Below, piece after piece: positions 35,870 through 49,300 of a stretch of DNA of 64,000 bases. The position numbers were made by a program, and so were the translations under genes. The DNA is taken from NCBI RefSeq assembly GCF_045679555.1, contig NC_092120.1, positions 3,907,079 to 3,971,078 of the forward strand. Direction: 5' to 3'. This DNA is from Salvelinus alpinus (Eukaryota; Chordata; Actinopteri; Salmoniformes; Salmonidae). A model generated the notes under the pieces. It saw nothing but the letters and a program-made list of their open reading frames with translations, was not told the origin of the DNA and searched no databases. Within the stretch, counting starts at the first letter, position 1. Every line of letters starts with the position of its first letter.

Positions 35870-37320
35870 TTGGTTATGTCTAAATATGACAGGGTTATTC
35901 TTGGAGATCTAAACATTCATGTTTAGCCCAAATAATGCACTAGCTAGGGAGTTTTCAACCCGTTAGGATCCTTTAACTTTGTGCTACATGCCACAGGGCC
36001 GACACACAACCAAGGCCATACTGTTGATCTGGTGCTGTCCTATGGTCCGAATATTGATTACTTGGAAACTATTGATGTGTGTGTCTCTGACAATCTCAGT
36101 GTTGTTTTTAAAATGCTTTCTCCTACTTCTCCTAAAAATGTGTTTGTCGCCACTCACTCTCACATCATTATCTCCACAACTCCTAGTAAGTTCATCTACC
36201 AATGCCTTTTGATCCTCTACTACTCCTGTTATTTGTCGTCACAACGATGATTTGCTGGAAAGTTTCAATGATATGGGTGAGGCTACTTTAGACTCAGTGG
36301 CACCAGTTAAGTTAAAACCAGAAATAAACTGCCGGCCAGCGTCTCATCATAGTTAAATGACCACACATCTGCTTTAAAAAGTGAACTTGTAAAGGCTGAA
36401 CATAAATGGAAGGCCTGCAAACTTCAAGTATTCTATGAGATAATGAAGGAGCTGATGAGAAATGATAATGTTGCAGGTTAAAGATGCAAGAGTGAACTAC
36501 TTCTCTACCCTGATCTCTGAGAACTCCCACAACTTTAGAAATATTAGATCCCAGATTGACAGTAGCTGACTCCATACCAGCATTGCTGGCCAGGAGGCAC
36601 TTGAGGCAACTATTCTGAGACTGTCTACTGCTTCCTGTTTCTCCTTTGAGCAAATATCCTTTGAGTCCCTCCTTGATACTGTAGGTCACTTGAAGACCTC
36701 CTCCTGCCCCTTGGACATGATCCCTACTAGATCACTCCTACCTTCGGGTTGGCCCTTACATTCTGCCTATTGTAAGTATCTCCCTGACTTCTGGCTTCTT
36801 TTCAGCCTATTTTAAAACTGATCTGGTCCAACCTCTCCTTAAAGAGCCCAATCTAGACCCCTCCTCACTGAGTAATTATAGACTTATCTCTAAACTTTTT
36901 CTCCAAGATTATTTGAAAAAGTCAAGCCTTTCAAGCTTATTTGAGTATGAACAACTTATCTGAAAAATTCCAGTCTGGCTTCCGCTCACTTCACAGCACG
37001 GAAACTATTAAAAGTCAGTAATGACTTTCTGTTGGCTGCCGATCCTGGCAGATGCTCTACCCAAGTTCTTTTGGATCTCAGTGCCGTGTTTGATACTATT
37101 GATCAGAATATTCTTGTCACGCGGCTGTAGAGGTGGATGGGAATCTCTGGCGTTGCCCTCGATTGGTTCAGGTAATATTTATGTAACAAATATTTCTCAG
37201 TGAACATATGTGGTTCAGTATTGTCCCCAGCACCTATTCACGATGGTGTCCCTCGGGTCAATTCTGGGGTTAAATCCTTTTTTCCCTGAAACACATTCGG
37301 TGATGTTTGTCCATTTATGA
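35870..37320 (+). mobile_element. L2-like LINE, degenerate
   Basis: Fragments on the plus strand: GHTVDLVLSYGPNIDYLETI (end of the endonuclease domain, 36017-36080), a linker region, FQSGFRSLHSTET-type sequence at 36967-37010, and LLDLSAVFDTIDQNILVTR at 37068-37120 (reverse-transcriptase palm with D-x-x-A-F-D-T). Many stops and frameshifts; both ends are missing. Confidence 0.75.
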
Positions 37321-37399
37321 TTACCTTCTTCTTTTTTTTAAGCAATGAGCATGTGCTATGACAATTATAAAATGAAAGGATGCATCTATGGTTAATTTA

Positions 37400-37660
37400 A
37401 AAAATGCTGGATACCATTACTGCCTATGCGGTCGCTGGTTTGAAAGGTCAATGGTTTGAATCCTCAAACCGACTACTGTAGGTGAAAAATCAGTCGATGT
37501 GGCCTTGAGCAAGGCACTTAACACTAATAATGGCTGATCCCTGGCCGTGAACACACTCTCCGAGGGTTGTCCAAAAAAATCCCCCCAAAAATCGAATTCA
37601 CACGTGTATGAAACACACTTGAACATGTGTGAAATAGTAGAAATGTAAACACCCAACTAA
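37400..37660 (+). mobile_element. SINE-like fragment
   Basis: Contains a box B-like GGTTTGAATCC at 37450, then the GTGGCCTTGAGCAAGGCACT core found in several fish SINE families. The 3' part does not match the standard tail. Family assignment is uncertain. Confidence 0.45.
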
Positions 37661-37785
37661 TTACTATATTTCAAAATGTAAATTGGTTTTCAATCATTTC
37701 TTCTGATCATAAATGTCCCATTAGGTCAATAAGGACTTGTTGGAACCAGGGAGGGGCGTCAGTGATCTTCTCTTTCTGCTCTCTA

Positions 37786-38135
37786 TGTCATGCCCTGACC
37801 ATAGAGATCCTTTTTATGTCTCTATTTTGGTTTGGTCAGGGCGTGAGTTGGGGTGGGCATTCTATGTTTTGTGTTCTATGTTTTCTATTTCTGTGTGTTT
37901 GGCCGGGTGTGGTTCTCAATCAGAGGCAGCTGTCTATCGTTGTCTCTGATTGAGAACCATACTTAGGTAGCTTTTTCCCACCTGTGTTTTGTGGGTAGTT
38001 GTTTTCTGTTTTGTGTTGCTGCACCTGACAGGACTGCTTTGTTATTTTGTTTAGTGTTCTGTTTAAATAAAAATAACATGTACACTTACCCCGCTGCGCT
38101 TTGGTCCACACCTAATTCAACAGACGATCGTTACA
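37786..38135 (+). mobile_element. Solo LTR of an LTR retrotransposon
   Basis: A 350-bp segment with TG...CA ends (TGTCATGCCC ... GATCGTTACA), flanked on both sides by the same 5-bp target duplication CTCTA (37781-37785 and 38136-38140). It carries an AATAAA-like signal near 38067. No internal region is present, which is the usual product of recombination between the two LTRs. Similar LTRs are common in salmonids; the family is probably Gypsy-like. The intact target duplication suggests a moderately recent fossil. Confidence 0.88.
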
Positions 38136-38140
38136 CTCTA

Positions 38141-38885
38141 TAGGAATATAAAACGACCAATTAGTAGAGTCTGAACCTTTAGGCCTTTGGTCCATATGCC
38201 TCTATAAGCAAAACACACAACAACCTGTACCTAAATATCACAGCGAAGGAAATAACACAGAACTAGCGTTACATGTTCTCAAACACAGCGCGACATGCCA
38301 TGACACATGAACAACATGTTCAACAGCACAATAGCAGTCATGCCACTCTGCACTAATATTTTTGTCACAGGTGTTGTGATTTAGGGTGTTGACGAGCCAA
38401 TGACCTAGGCATAGTTGAACTACCACGACCCCATGTGAACACGCACTGCTCTTGGCCTCCGCTGCACAGCTTAAGGTCAGAGAGGTGAAGTAAAGGTCGT
38501 TCTATGAATAGAATCAGATCGGTCTACTCCTTGGTGGATGGTATTGTGTACTGTATTTGACCCTGCTTAATATCACACCACATGATCACACAGTCATCAT
38601 AGGTCATTTTATAGTCCATGGTAGGCTAATATAAAGGCCAACTTCTCCCTTAATTGAGGGTTTTCATGTAGGCCTACAGATTTCTGTAAGAAAATGTTTC
38701 ATTTGTGTCTGATAACTAACCAACTCAACAGTGAATTATGTTCAGATTTGTGTAGTGCTTTTGAGAAAATCAGAGGAAGCCAAAAGTAGTTTAGAATACA
38801 AAAGAGGAGCCATGGCCCTAAATCTAGACCCAGAAGATCCTAGACCAGACGGTGTGAGGCTGAAAGTAAAGGAAGACTACTGCTG
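38141..38885. other. Intergenic sequence, no feature seen
   Basis: Unique sequence between the solo LTR and the fold-back element. Confidence 0.4.
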
Positions 38886-38888
38886 TAT

Positions 38889-39450
38889 ACAGTGCTCTCC
38901 GTAATTATTGGGACAGTGTAGCATTTTTTCTTCTTTTGGATGTATACTCTAAAAGTTTGGATTTTGAAATCAAACAATGACCACGAGGTTAAAGTGCAGA
39001 CTGTCAGATTTAATTTGAGGGTATTTTCATCCATATCGGGTGAACCGTTTGGAAATTACAGCACTTTTTGTACATAGTCACCCCATTTTTAGGGGAGCAA
39101 AAGTATTGGGACAAATTCACTTATGTGTATTAAAGTAGTAACAAGATAATTGTGCGTCTAACTTTCTCACTCATCCTTATTCACAATTAATTCAGGACTA
39201 TCCATAATCATGGTAGGATCCACATTAATGTAGAAGTGTTTAGAAACATATTCTATTCTTATTTTCAATAAAAGTGACTCCAAAATGACACAATACATTA
39301 TTTATCATTAATTTCTATTGGGCACAAAATAATCTGAAACTCAACCAAAACAAACTGAAAAGCATCCAACAAATTTGTAGAGTCACAAGCTTGATGTAAT
39401 CATTGGTGCTATGAATATGAGACCAAATATTAAATGTTGACTGCTTTAAT
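38889..39450. mobile_element. Non-autonomous fold-back Tc1/mariner-type element, internally deleted
   Basis: The left arm starts CAGTGCTCTCCGTAATTATT and runs through TTTGAGGGTATTTTCATCCA to about 39150. The right part (39150-39440) is the family's inner right arm, with CTTTCTCACTCATCCTTATT and CCACATTAATGTAGAAGTGT. In related salmonid copies the two arms are long inverted repeats; here the outer right arm is missing. Confidence 0.65.
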
Positions 39451-40011
39451 AGAGCAATCCTACAACCCTGGTGTTGTCAGCACTGTCCATGCTCCGACTA
39501 ACTTGAGTTATCTGAAATGTCTTTGGATTTTACCTCTGGTATACCTCTGGTAAAACATGCATCAGAAAGGTGTACAACTGGGTTCATATGCTGCTGAATT
39601 ATCATCACTCTCATAATGTTCATTAGCAGAGTCCAGCACTAAGTCTGGAGTCTGGATTGCACATCGGTTTGGACCTTGCAACATGACAAACTAATTCAGA
39701 CTGACCTCTTGTGGTTTACTTTAGGGACTGCATCCAGTCTTTTAACCTGAGTTAACCTCTTCTGTGACAAACACACGACTGACTCTCTAGAGCCCTCAAA
39801 TTCAGCTCTGGACCTCGAAGTCAGTTCCATTGCATTTTTGAATTGTCCCCCTCTAATCAGGGACTTGTTTAGAGCTGGGACACCAGGTGTGTGCAATTAA
39901 TTACAAGGTAGAGCAGAAAACCAGCAGGCTCCAGACCTCGTAGGGTCAGAGTTGAATACCCCTGCTCTAGAGACTCTCAGTATCCATCTCCCAACCTCTA
40001 ATGCACTCTAT

Positions 40012-40658
40012 TGACCCTGGTGAAATGCCCTCTTTCCCCAACCCAGAACTGACCCTGGTGAAATGCCCTCTTTCCCCAACCCAGAACTGACCCTGGTGAA
40101 ATGCCCTCTTTCCCCATCCCAGAACTGACCCTGGTGAAATGCCCTCTTTCCCCAACCCAGAACTGACCCTGGTGAAATGCCCTCTTTCCCCATCCCAGAA
40201 CTGACCCTGGTGAAATGCCCTCTTTCCCCATCCCAGAACTGACCCTGGTGAAATGCCCTCTTTCCCCATCCCAGAACTGACCCTGGTGAAATGCCCTCTT
40301 TCCCCATCCCAGAACTGACCCTGGTGAAATGCCCTCTTTCCCCATCCCAGAACTGACCCTGGTGAAATGCCCTCTTTCCCCATCCCAGAACTGACCCTGG
40401 TGAAATGCCCTCTTTCCCCATCCCAGAACTGACCCTGGTGAAATGCCCTCTTTCCCCAACCCAGAACTGACCCTGGTGAAATGCCCTCTTTCCCCAACCC
40501 AGAACTGACCCTGGTGAAATGCCCTCTTTCCCCAACCCAGAACTGACCCTGGTGAAATGCCCTCTTTCCCCAACCCAGAACTGACCCTGGTGAAATGCCC
40601 TCTTTCCCCAACCCAGAACTGACCCTGGTGAACTCCCCTCTTTCCCCAACCCAGAACT
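40012..40658. repeat. 38-bp minisatellite, about 17 copies
   Basis: Unit GACCCTGGTGAAATGCCCTC followed by TTTCCCCAACCCAGAACT. A central block of units has CCCATCCC instead of CCCAACCC. Although 38 is not a multiple of three, all three minus frames are stop-free, so long overlapping frames appear. Non-coding. Confidence 0.97.
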
Positions 40659-40659
40659 G

Positions 40660-41648
40660 TATTTAAAGAGAGAAGATGATGTTCTGTTTGGGAAGTACTT
40701 GTCATATAGACAAGAGTTAACTCCCTTCTATAAGTGAGATACTAACGACATAGTAAATTCAGTTTGGAAGCATCAGTGGTAGCTTGATTAGCGTAGCTCC
40801 AAGCCCTAATTGGTCCTCCCACACAAGCCCACCATGTAATGCAGGCATTTCATTTAGCTCTGAGGAAGACATGTAACTTCTCTCTCTCCCTCAGCTGCCT
40901 GTGGCAGATTTAATAAAAACGACCATGGAAACAGAGGTATAAATATCTGCTGTGAGAAATTGAACCTTCAAATTGAATGGAAATGCATGAATATGTAGAT
41001 GACGCATGCCAATGTGAAATGAACAAATGGAGGAGTAGAGGATTTGAGGATGTATCTGCCACTGGAAGATGTCAGGACTTTAATAGAACACAACACTCAA
41101 TACAACCTGGTTTCAGTGTACATTTATTCATGCCAAATGTATGTCAAATCAATAGCAGAGAGAAGAAACATTTGACTTTAATTATATTATTATATTTTTT
41201 CAAATATTTATTTCCATTAAACATGCCATAACACAACTATTCCTGCAGGATTAACAAGGACAATCAAGAAAGTCAAGAAAGACAACTAGTTTTAAATAAA
41301 GTGCAGGTTTACTGTCAAAACAACACTCAGAGACTTAAAATAGAATAACAGCTTGATGTAAACATAACTCTGATACTTTCAAGATTCAAATGAATAGATG
41401 TACAATATAAGTACAGCTAACCCCTTCCAACAGCCAGGAGACATACAGAGTAACTTTCTTTAAGCTCGATGGAACCACATTAGCACTACAGCAAGTACAC
41501 TACAGCTACGCTACATGTAGACCTCCTTTGTACTCACATTAACATCCTTGTATTCACCTGTGTGTAAATGACTGTGTGCTGTGTAGCAGCCTACTGTGTG
41601 TTCGTCCTCATATCCCCTGAGGGACGTCAGTCTCTTCCTCTCTCTCCA
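40660..41648. other. CNP downstream region
   Basis: No coding exon recognised. AATAAA candidates for the CNP transcript lie on the minus strand at 41123-41128 and near 41208, about 520 and 440 nt after the stop. Confidence 0.45.
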
Positions 41649-42331
41649 CTAGCAGCCCAGTCCACTCATTGACCCGATCCTGTCCAGTTTGAGTCCGAAG
41701 CATCCTCGGTTCCACCCCCTCCTCGACCGGTCCGTCACAGCTCTTTTCTGATTGGCCAGGGTCCCCTTCAGGAGGCGGAGCCAGGTGCTGTCGCCCTGTG
41801 CTGGTATGTCAGCCCATTTGGGGTACTCAGCGACTTTGACCCCGGAAGTGAAAGCCAAGGAGGGCTCCTCTGGTTGGCTGCTCACCAGGTTCTCCAGGTC
41901 ATCCAGGGTCAGGTCGTTGTAGCGATCCAGAAACTGCTCAACAAACTAGGCAGGAACAACAAATATGCTGTTATTATTATGCAATAAACATGTTATTATT
42001 ACTACGCAGAAAAGTCACGAGAGCTCCGTAAAAAAGTTATTGATGATCCATCTCTGCCCTCAATCCAAATATACCCTCTACTCCCCTCTTCCCCATCTCC
42101 CCTCTGTCCCACTCTCCCCAGCTCCCCCTACTCTCCCCCTCCCTAACTTTCCACTCCCCCTCTTTCTCCATCCCCATATCCCCTCTTCTTCCTATTCTCC
42201 TCCCACTACCCCTCTCCCTTCACCCTCCTTACCTGGATGGCATCAGGTGAGGGGTGCAGGGTGCGCCCCTCTGTGTGCCCCAGGGGTGCTATCAGGAGCA
42301 GAGCAGCACACAGCAGAGCTGGGTACAGCAT
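41649..42331 (-). CDS. C-type natriuretic peptide precursor (CNP-1 type)
   Basis: Coding exons 42331..42233 and 41945..41649; 131 aa. It opens with a signal peptide (MLYPALLCAALLLIAPLGHT), followed by a propeptide (FVEQFLDRYNDLTLDDLENL ...). The basic site DRSRR precedes the last 22 residues, GWNRGCFGLKLDRIGS plus MSGLGC, which end at the second Cys of the 17-residue ring. That ring and the lack of a C-terminal tail define CNP. The GWNRG start matches the classic killifish and eel CNPs, called CNP-1 in teleosts. CNP is secreted and signals through the guanylyl cyclase NPR-B; in fish it is mainly a brain peptide. The intron before the second exon is phase 0. No defect is seen. Confidence 0.96.
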
Positions 42332-43298
42332 GGCAGCAGTGAGTAGAGGGAGGGCGGGAACAGTAATGCGGGAGACTGGCTGAACACGACTACACTGACA
42401 CTGCAATGACACCAGGATTCTGGAAAAACAGAGAGGAATTAATATTAATATGCCAATATAGATAATACAGTGACTATTGATACAACTATAATACATCTCT
42501 AAAACCATACAGAAAAATGTTTATGACTACACATCACACAGAGCAATGACCACCACCAAGACTCTACTGACCATAAAGATAAATCCATGATCATGCTTTA
42601 TGATGGCTTTTAATAATCTGCTGTTAATAATCAAATGCATGAGAAAAACTTGATTTTTGCCAAGGGAGAAATTGCCTTGTACACACAATATACTTCTGTA
42701 TGAAAAGCTGAGACGAGGTATAAATTGTGACATTATGTCTGTGAGATGAGTAGTGATTTTCATTTAATATCTTATAAAAAATCTGATCTACAAATGAGCC
42801 ACTGATTCCTCTATAACAAATCAGTACATTATACTTCCTGATTCTTCATGATCAAATAGACATGGATGCATTTAAGTATTTACTCAGGAATAATAATTAT
42901 TACATGATAATAACGTACAAAATAAAATAAAAACATTAATTGTACATGATGAAATATGCAGCAATACCTACTTTTTGGTACAAATTCCATCTTCCTCTGT
43001 ATCTAATCAACCTGAAAGTACAGGTGCATAACCTCTCACCCTTTCGCTAAACGAACAAATAAAGAATGCATGAAATAACTCACACTTTATTGTCTTCTTC
43101 TCTTGTCTCCGATGCTGTGGGTCACTGTGTGCTCTCACAGGCTGGCTGCATCTCTCTTTCTCTCAAGCAGTCTTTCCCTCTCCTCTATCAGCTACCTCTC
43201 ACTGTTTGGCACCTGCTGAAAGCATCACTATCTCACGCTTTGCCCCTCCTTTTCTCCTCTTCCCTCTCTCTCACTGATGTTATTGAAGGGATGAGTTT

Positions 43299-43366
43299 AC
43301 CTCTTGTGTTCGCTTGGCTGTAGTTTAATGTTAGTGTATCAGCTGGGATGATGCGGTGGGTTTATA
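43299..43366 (-). promoter_or_regulatory. CNP promoter and 5' UTR exon (candidate)
   Basis: TATAAA on the minus strand at 43366-43361, about 30 nt before a presumed start near 43335. A donor CAAGAG|GTAAAC follows at 43301, and a fitting acceptor (GGTGTCATTGCAG) lies near 42402 just upstream of the start codon. The 5' UTR intron is inferred only from these signals. Confidence 0.35.
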
Positions 43367-43737
43367 CCGGCAAATATCCTCCCTCCGGCCCCCTCCATCT
43401 CCCCTCCCCTACTTTATCACTGGGATGATGTCATGGCAGTAGGAGTGTTTGTCATCACCAAGGTGAGTAGTGGTTGCCGGTGGCCACACATCTCCCCTGC
43501 TCGGAACACAATGTCACGGGAGGACACCCGCCAGGGTCAAAGGGCAAACAGAAACATGACAAGAGCGCCCAACGGGTACAGAGGCTGGGGAGGACCAATT
43601 TTTGTAACTGGACCTACAGTGGAGGTCATCCTCCATTGGTCTAATAACCCCACCACCCCATCAGTAGGTGTGTATATCCCTGCACTGCATTTGTGTTATA
43701 GCATCTTTGCTGTGTCATTGCAAAGCCTCACTTTCCA

Positions 43738-44187
43738 TCCTGTGTGTTTATAGCCTCGCTGTACCCTGTGTGTTTATAGCCTCGCTCTACCCTGTGTGTT
43801 TATAGCCTCGCTCTACCTTGTGTGTTTATAGCCTCGCTCTACCCTGTGTGTTTATAGCCTCGCTCTACCCTGTGTGTTTATAGCCTCGCTCTACCCTGTG
43901 TGTTTATAGCCTCGCTCTACCCTGTGTGTTTATAGCCTCGCTCTACCTTGTGTGTTTATAGCCTCGCTCTACCCTGTGTGTTTATAGCCTCGCTCTACCC
44001 TGTGTTTATAGCCTCACTCTACCTTGTGTGTTTATAGCCTCGCTCTACCCTGTGTGTTTATAGCCTCGCTCTACCCTGTGTGTTTATAGCCTCGCTCTAC
44101 CCTGTGTGTTTATAGCCTCACTCTACCTTGTGTGTTTATAGCCTCGCTCTACCCTGTGTGTTTATAGCCTCGCTCTACCCTGTGTGT
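43738..44187. repeat. 26-bp minisatellite, about 17 copies
   Basis: Unit TGTGTGTTTATAGCCTCGCT plus CTACCC, with a few C/T and G/A variants and one shortened unit near 44000. It lies upstream of the CNP promoter. Confidence 0.95.
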
Positions 44188-44189
44188 GT

Positions 44190-45601
44190 GGTGCCTTCTC
44201 TCCCTCATAGTGAGCTACAGTCTGTCAGTACCATCTGCTCTCAGCCCCCTGCAGCCTCTCTGCCATAACACCAGCAGGCATTGCAGATTAATCTCAGCAC
44301 CCAGGACCAAATCTCTCATACATGCTGGTGTTGTCTGTCATAAGAGACTACCAGCAGATATTTGGCTATACCCTACAGTCGTGTTGTAGTACATATTGAG
44401 TGTCTCAGTCCTGTCTAGGTGTAGGGTATATTTGTACTAGGTCTTGACTCGGTCTCGGACAGTGAGGACCCGTAATTTCTTCCCGAGACCAGAGTAAAAA
44501 ACTCATAATTATCAGCTTCCATTCAGTCAGCACATAGAGCTGCTTCTCCAGGCCAAATATATACACTCCTTTCTTGAAACATGAATGTTTTATAAGCCTT
44601 CATATCTATTATAGACAATATGTTTGCGCAGTGGCAAACCTATAGGCCTCCAGTGATTCTGAAAGGACATCAACCGTAATACCAGCGCACTCATGTAGGA
44701 GAGCCATTTTTGTAAAACACAAAAGGGCCGTTGTAGTGTAAGGTATATGCAGGTATTTGCGAATTCAGCAACATTCTCCAGTAATACCTCTACAGTATAA
44801 TGAACACAAATCATGAAGCAGTTTGACAAGCCCGTGTTTCCTAAAAACATCTTCCATATCACTTGGTACAGGTGTTTGTCTAGGTCACACCAGTTGAGGC
44901 CACTCTCGGTTATCTCCGCATGAACGTCTCTCCAAGTGTTCCAGGGTTGACCTCGTTTTCCCTAGGGGTTCCATTTCAGGAAATTGTGAACCTCTAGGGA
45001 AAAACTGGACAGGAATCCATTGAACTACTAATAAAAAGTGACGTTGGATTAGACACACTCCACAGAAACCAGCCACCAACATCACTCACCAGTCCCTGAA
45101 ATGGAAGTAGTTTATTTTCATGCATCTTCAGTTTCTCACAAGTCTTCATCCAACACAAAATGTCTGTCAGACTGCCAACGCAGAGTTTATAAACCCAAAC
45201 TTTACATTTAGTCTGAAGTCAAAAGGTGTTTTTTCCCTTTACATAATTCACAAAAACAGAAGTTCACTCCTGTGTCATTTAAAAGGAAAGAGAGTGAGTG
45301 GGAGGTAGAGGGAAGAGATTAGCTACAAAAGAGGGGGGTGAAGGTACAACATGAAGATGTCAGTGAGGAGAGCGACCGAGGAACGTAACAGGCAGAGAAA
45401 AAGCATGGAACAGGAGGGAAGAGGTGTGTGGGAGGGGAAGACCTTGGAGAGATCAGGAGGTATTGAGGGGCAGAGATGGAGCACGTGTCAGAGGGAGAGA
45501 AGTCTAAAATAAGTGTAAAATAACATGCTACCATTTTGTTCAGGTGTCAGGCACATCATATACCAGGTGAGACCCGGGGAAAAAGTTTAGGATACATTTT
45601 T

Positions 45602-45641
<40 letters not shown>

Positions 45642-46150
45642 TAAATTATTATTATTATTTTTTTTTTTTACATGTGTGTGGGGTGAAAAAGCATGTTACC
45701 AAGAAAAGTTTTTAAAAGGATTTTATTGTAAGTGCAAAATTGTCCTCTTTCGTGATCAAATCGTAAATATGATAAACACGTGATATATTTGAAAAGCCCA
45801 ATGTCCTCTCAAACAGGACTTAATAAACTGGCTTGTATGGCCTCAGATACAGACGAAGATCTAAATGTCCACTAGAGGACAAAAATGAATTGCCATGTCT
45901 CAGGATTTAGGTTACCAGGTTTAATAACTTCCAATGGGTGAGATTACAGAATATTTCAAACTGGCAGAAATAGGAGCATGGAGGAGAGAGTAAAGGAGTA
46001 AGAATGGTAGCAACCGTGTCTATCCAAGCTGGGACAGTCCAACCTGAACACACACTATTTCACTGACCAAACACACATAATGCAAGACAAGGGCATAAAT
46101 CTAACTCCACTTGCAAACACACACGGATGACAGCGGTTGTGTGGTTCACA
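44190..46150. other. Intergenic region between CNP and ncapd2
   Basis: No exon recognised. Contains a TTA/TA microsatellite at 45597-45672. Confidence 0.5.
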
Positions 46151-46157
46151 CCAAAGA

Positions 46158-46163
46158 TTTATT
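46158..46163 (-). terminator. ncapd2 poly(A) signal candidate
   Basis: AATAAA on the minus strand about 147 nt after the ncapd2 stop codon. Confidence 0.55.
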
Positions 46164-46309
46164 AAAAGACTAGTATTTAGTCAAAGTATTTAGTACTGAC
46201 TAGAGCAACATTAAAAGATAAAAGGTTATTTTAAAAATGAAAAAACATGACTTAAAAAGACAAAAACAGAACATGTGACATACAAACTAAAAGCAGAGGA
46301 AGAGAGGGA

Positions 46310-49300
46310 TCAGTGTCGGAGACGGGCACGTCGAGAGGTGCGGGCGATGGGTGTGGTCACCTTAGGTGTCTCACTCTCTGCCATGACAGCGTCTGATTGG
46401 GTAAAAAACAAATATCAGTAACATTGATGTGTTAATTTGACAAGCAACAACTAACCAGATTTGTTCCCAACAGTAATTGCTATGAAATTGCAAAGATTAA
46501 AACAAATGTCACTTCATTCACTGAGCTCAAATGTACTTCATGACACCATCCTGGGAAGCCAGCACCAACAATCTACTGAGAGCATGAATCAGTTTATATG
46601 CTTTCCATCACTTTAACTGAAAAGCACTGCTAACACTCAGACTAAAACAGATTGTACTGTTAGAAAGTGCAGATACCTTCTTCCTCCTCCTCCTCTTCGT
46701 CACTGCTGAAGGTGATAACAGCTTTCTTGGAGGACTTCCGGGTTGGTTTAGGGGTCACAAAGCTATCGTCATGGCGACTGGCTACAGAGGGCTTGGCTTG
46801 ACCTTTGAGGGGAGAGAAAGAAAATCATGGAACATTAGCTAAAGTCTATGTAATTGGCAAAAATAAATACATTCAGGAGGGAAAAATTCACTGTCTACCA
46901 GAAAAGGCACTACACTTGTGTGCGCGCTCACCTCTCTTGGGCCTGCCACCCCGTCCCTTGTTGGGTAGTGGCGTGTGAGTGGTGTTCTGGCTGGGCCCAG
47001 CTCCCTCGGGCTGGTTCTTCTCCATCTCAGAGCTCTCTACGTTCTCCAGCCCCCGGGTGTGGACCGCCGTCAGACGCTTCTCAAACTCCTCCACCTGGAC
47101 CTGGGGACAGAGACAGAAGAATCAGAATAAGACCTGGCATGTGTATTCATTTAGAGCACAGTCAAGAAATCAGTCTGGATAGTCAGAAAGAGTCTGGATA
47201 GTCCGTAGTCGCTCACTTGTCCCAAGTTTATTGTTATGTATATCTGAATTGGGGGGGGGGGGGGGGGCTAAGGGCTTTCTTATGTGGTTTGAACAGCTGT
47301 GAAAAACTATTCTGCCAGTCAATACATACAACCACTATCATCTGTACCTTGAGCTGTGGCTTGGCTCCTCGGCGTAGCTTAGCAGTGATGGAGAGGAGAG
47401 GCTGGTAGACTCCTGTCTCAGTCAGCTTGTCACTGTAACACTCCCAACACTCCTGGAGCCTCTTCAGCCCTCGCTCACACATAGACAGCAGAGACAGAGA
47501 CACGGCCAGGTCACACCACTGACGCTCAGTCCTGGAGAGAGATTTGGGGGGCGGGGGGGGGGTGGAGTGAGGAAATTTGATTATTCACTTACAACAAATA
47601 GTCTTTCAAGAACAGAGGAAATCTGACCTGACATTTGAAGAAATCATTCTCCGCCCATGGTCTCACTGATTCACTGTCTGTCTGTGGCTTAATCTAAAAT
47701 GCCCTTTCTATGGAGGTCTGTGCTTTGAATGATGAGCCAGAAAGAGGGAAAGAGTTGGCCCCGAGTTCGCTGAACAGACAACCCTCGAATACTCCTGAGA
47801 CAGAGGAACTAATGCCAGCCGTTATGACACGGAATGGGAGAACAGAAGTTAGGAGAAAGGAAGGAAATGCAAGGGGAAGACGGGCTGCTCACTTTGCGGT
47901 CCTGAAGCGCTGACACAGCTTCTCCACCAGAGACTCAGTCTGTCTCTCCTTAGTGATGTAGGAAAACAGCTGCCTGAAAACAGACAGAGGGAAACATTAA
48001 AATAAGGCATTAAAACACCACTCACATATTAGCATCCCATTTCCATGTTATTCAGCACAACAGGTTTCAAACCAGAGTCACAATGTGACTCCAGCATGCC
48101 AAGTCATCCAGTGTGTAAAGCCTGGGAGAGAACACAGTGAGCGACAGACACACAGGTTAAGTAGCCCTCTATACTGATACACACTATACTGATCACAACA
48201 CAATATACACAGTGAGAGCAGAAGAGGCACACAGCTCAGTGTGGACACCACTCACTTCATGATGGTGTGGAAGTCTTCCTCGTTCATGGCTCTCTCTGGG
48301 TCGGACAGTCTGCTGATGATGTCTGGGAGAAGGTTATAGATAGCATTGTCCTGGGAGGAGAAGAGACGCCACTGTCTGGTTTAGAACATTGGAGGATCCA
48401 TTACCCTCAGTCTATGTAAAAAGGTCCCCAATACACTAACTCAGATTTACAGTGCATTCGGAAAGTATTCAGACCCGTTGACTTTTTCAGCATTTTGTTA
48501 CGTTCCAGCCTTATTCTAAATTTGATTAAATTGTTTTTCTCCTTCTAATCTACACACAATACCCCAAAACGACAAAGCAAAAACAGGTTTAGAAATGTTT
48601 GTTAATTTATTTAAAATAAAAACCTGAAATATGACATTTACATAAGTATTCAGACCCTTTACTCATTACTTTGTTGAAACACCTTTGGCACCGATTACAG
48701 CCTCGAGTCTTCTTGGGTATTTACATTTACATTTAAGTCATTTAGCAGACGCTCTTATCCAGAGCGACTTACAAATTGGGGTATGACGCTACAAGCTTGG
48801 CACAGCTGTATTTGGGCAGTTTCTCCCATTCTTCTCTGCAGATCCTCTCAAGCTCTGTCAGGTTGAATGGGGAGCGTTGCTGCACAGCTATTTTCAGGTC
48901 TCTCCAGAGATGTTCGATTGGGTTCAAGTCCAGTCCTTCAACCTCATGACTTGGTGTTTGCTCTGACAACTGTGGGACCTTATGTAGACGGGTGTGTGTC
49001 TTTCCAAATCATGTCCAATTAATTGAATTTACCACAGGTGGACTGCAATCAAGTTGTAGAAACATCAAGGCTGATCAATGGAAACAGGACACACCTGAGC
49101 TCAATTTCAAGTCTCATAGCAAAGGGTCTGAATACTTATGTAAATAAGGTGTCTAAAAAACTGTCTTTGCTTTTGGAGTATGGTGTGTAGATTGGATAAA
49201 AAAAAATCAAATAAGGCTGTTGTTAACTCGAAATGACACAACGACAAGGTTCCAGTTTAACAAAGTTGACTCTACTATATGAACACACTTACAAGGTAGC

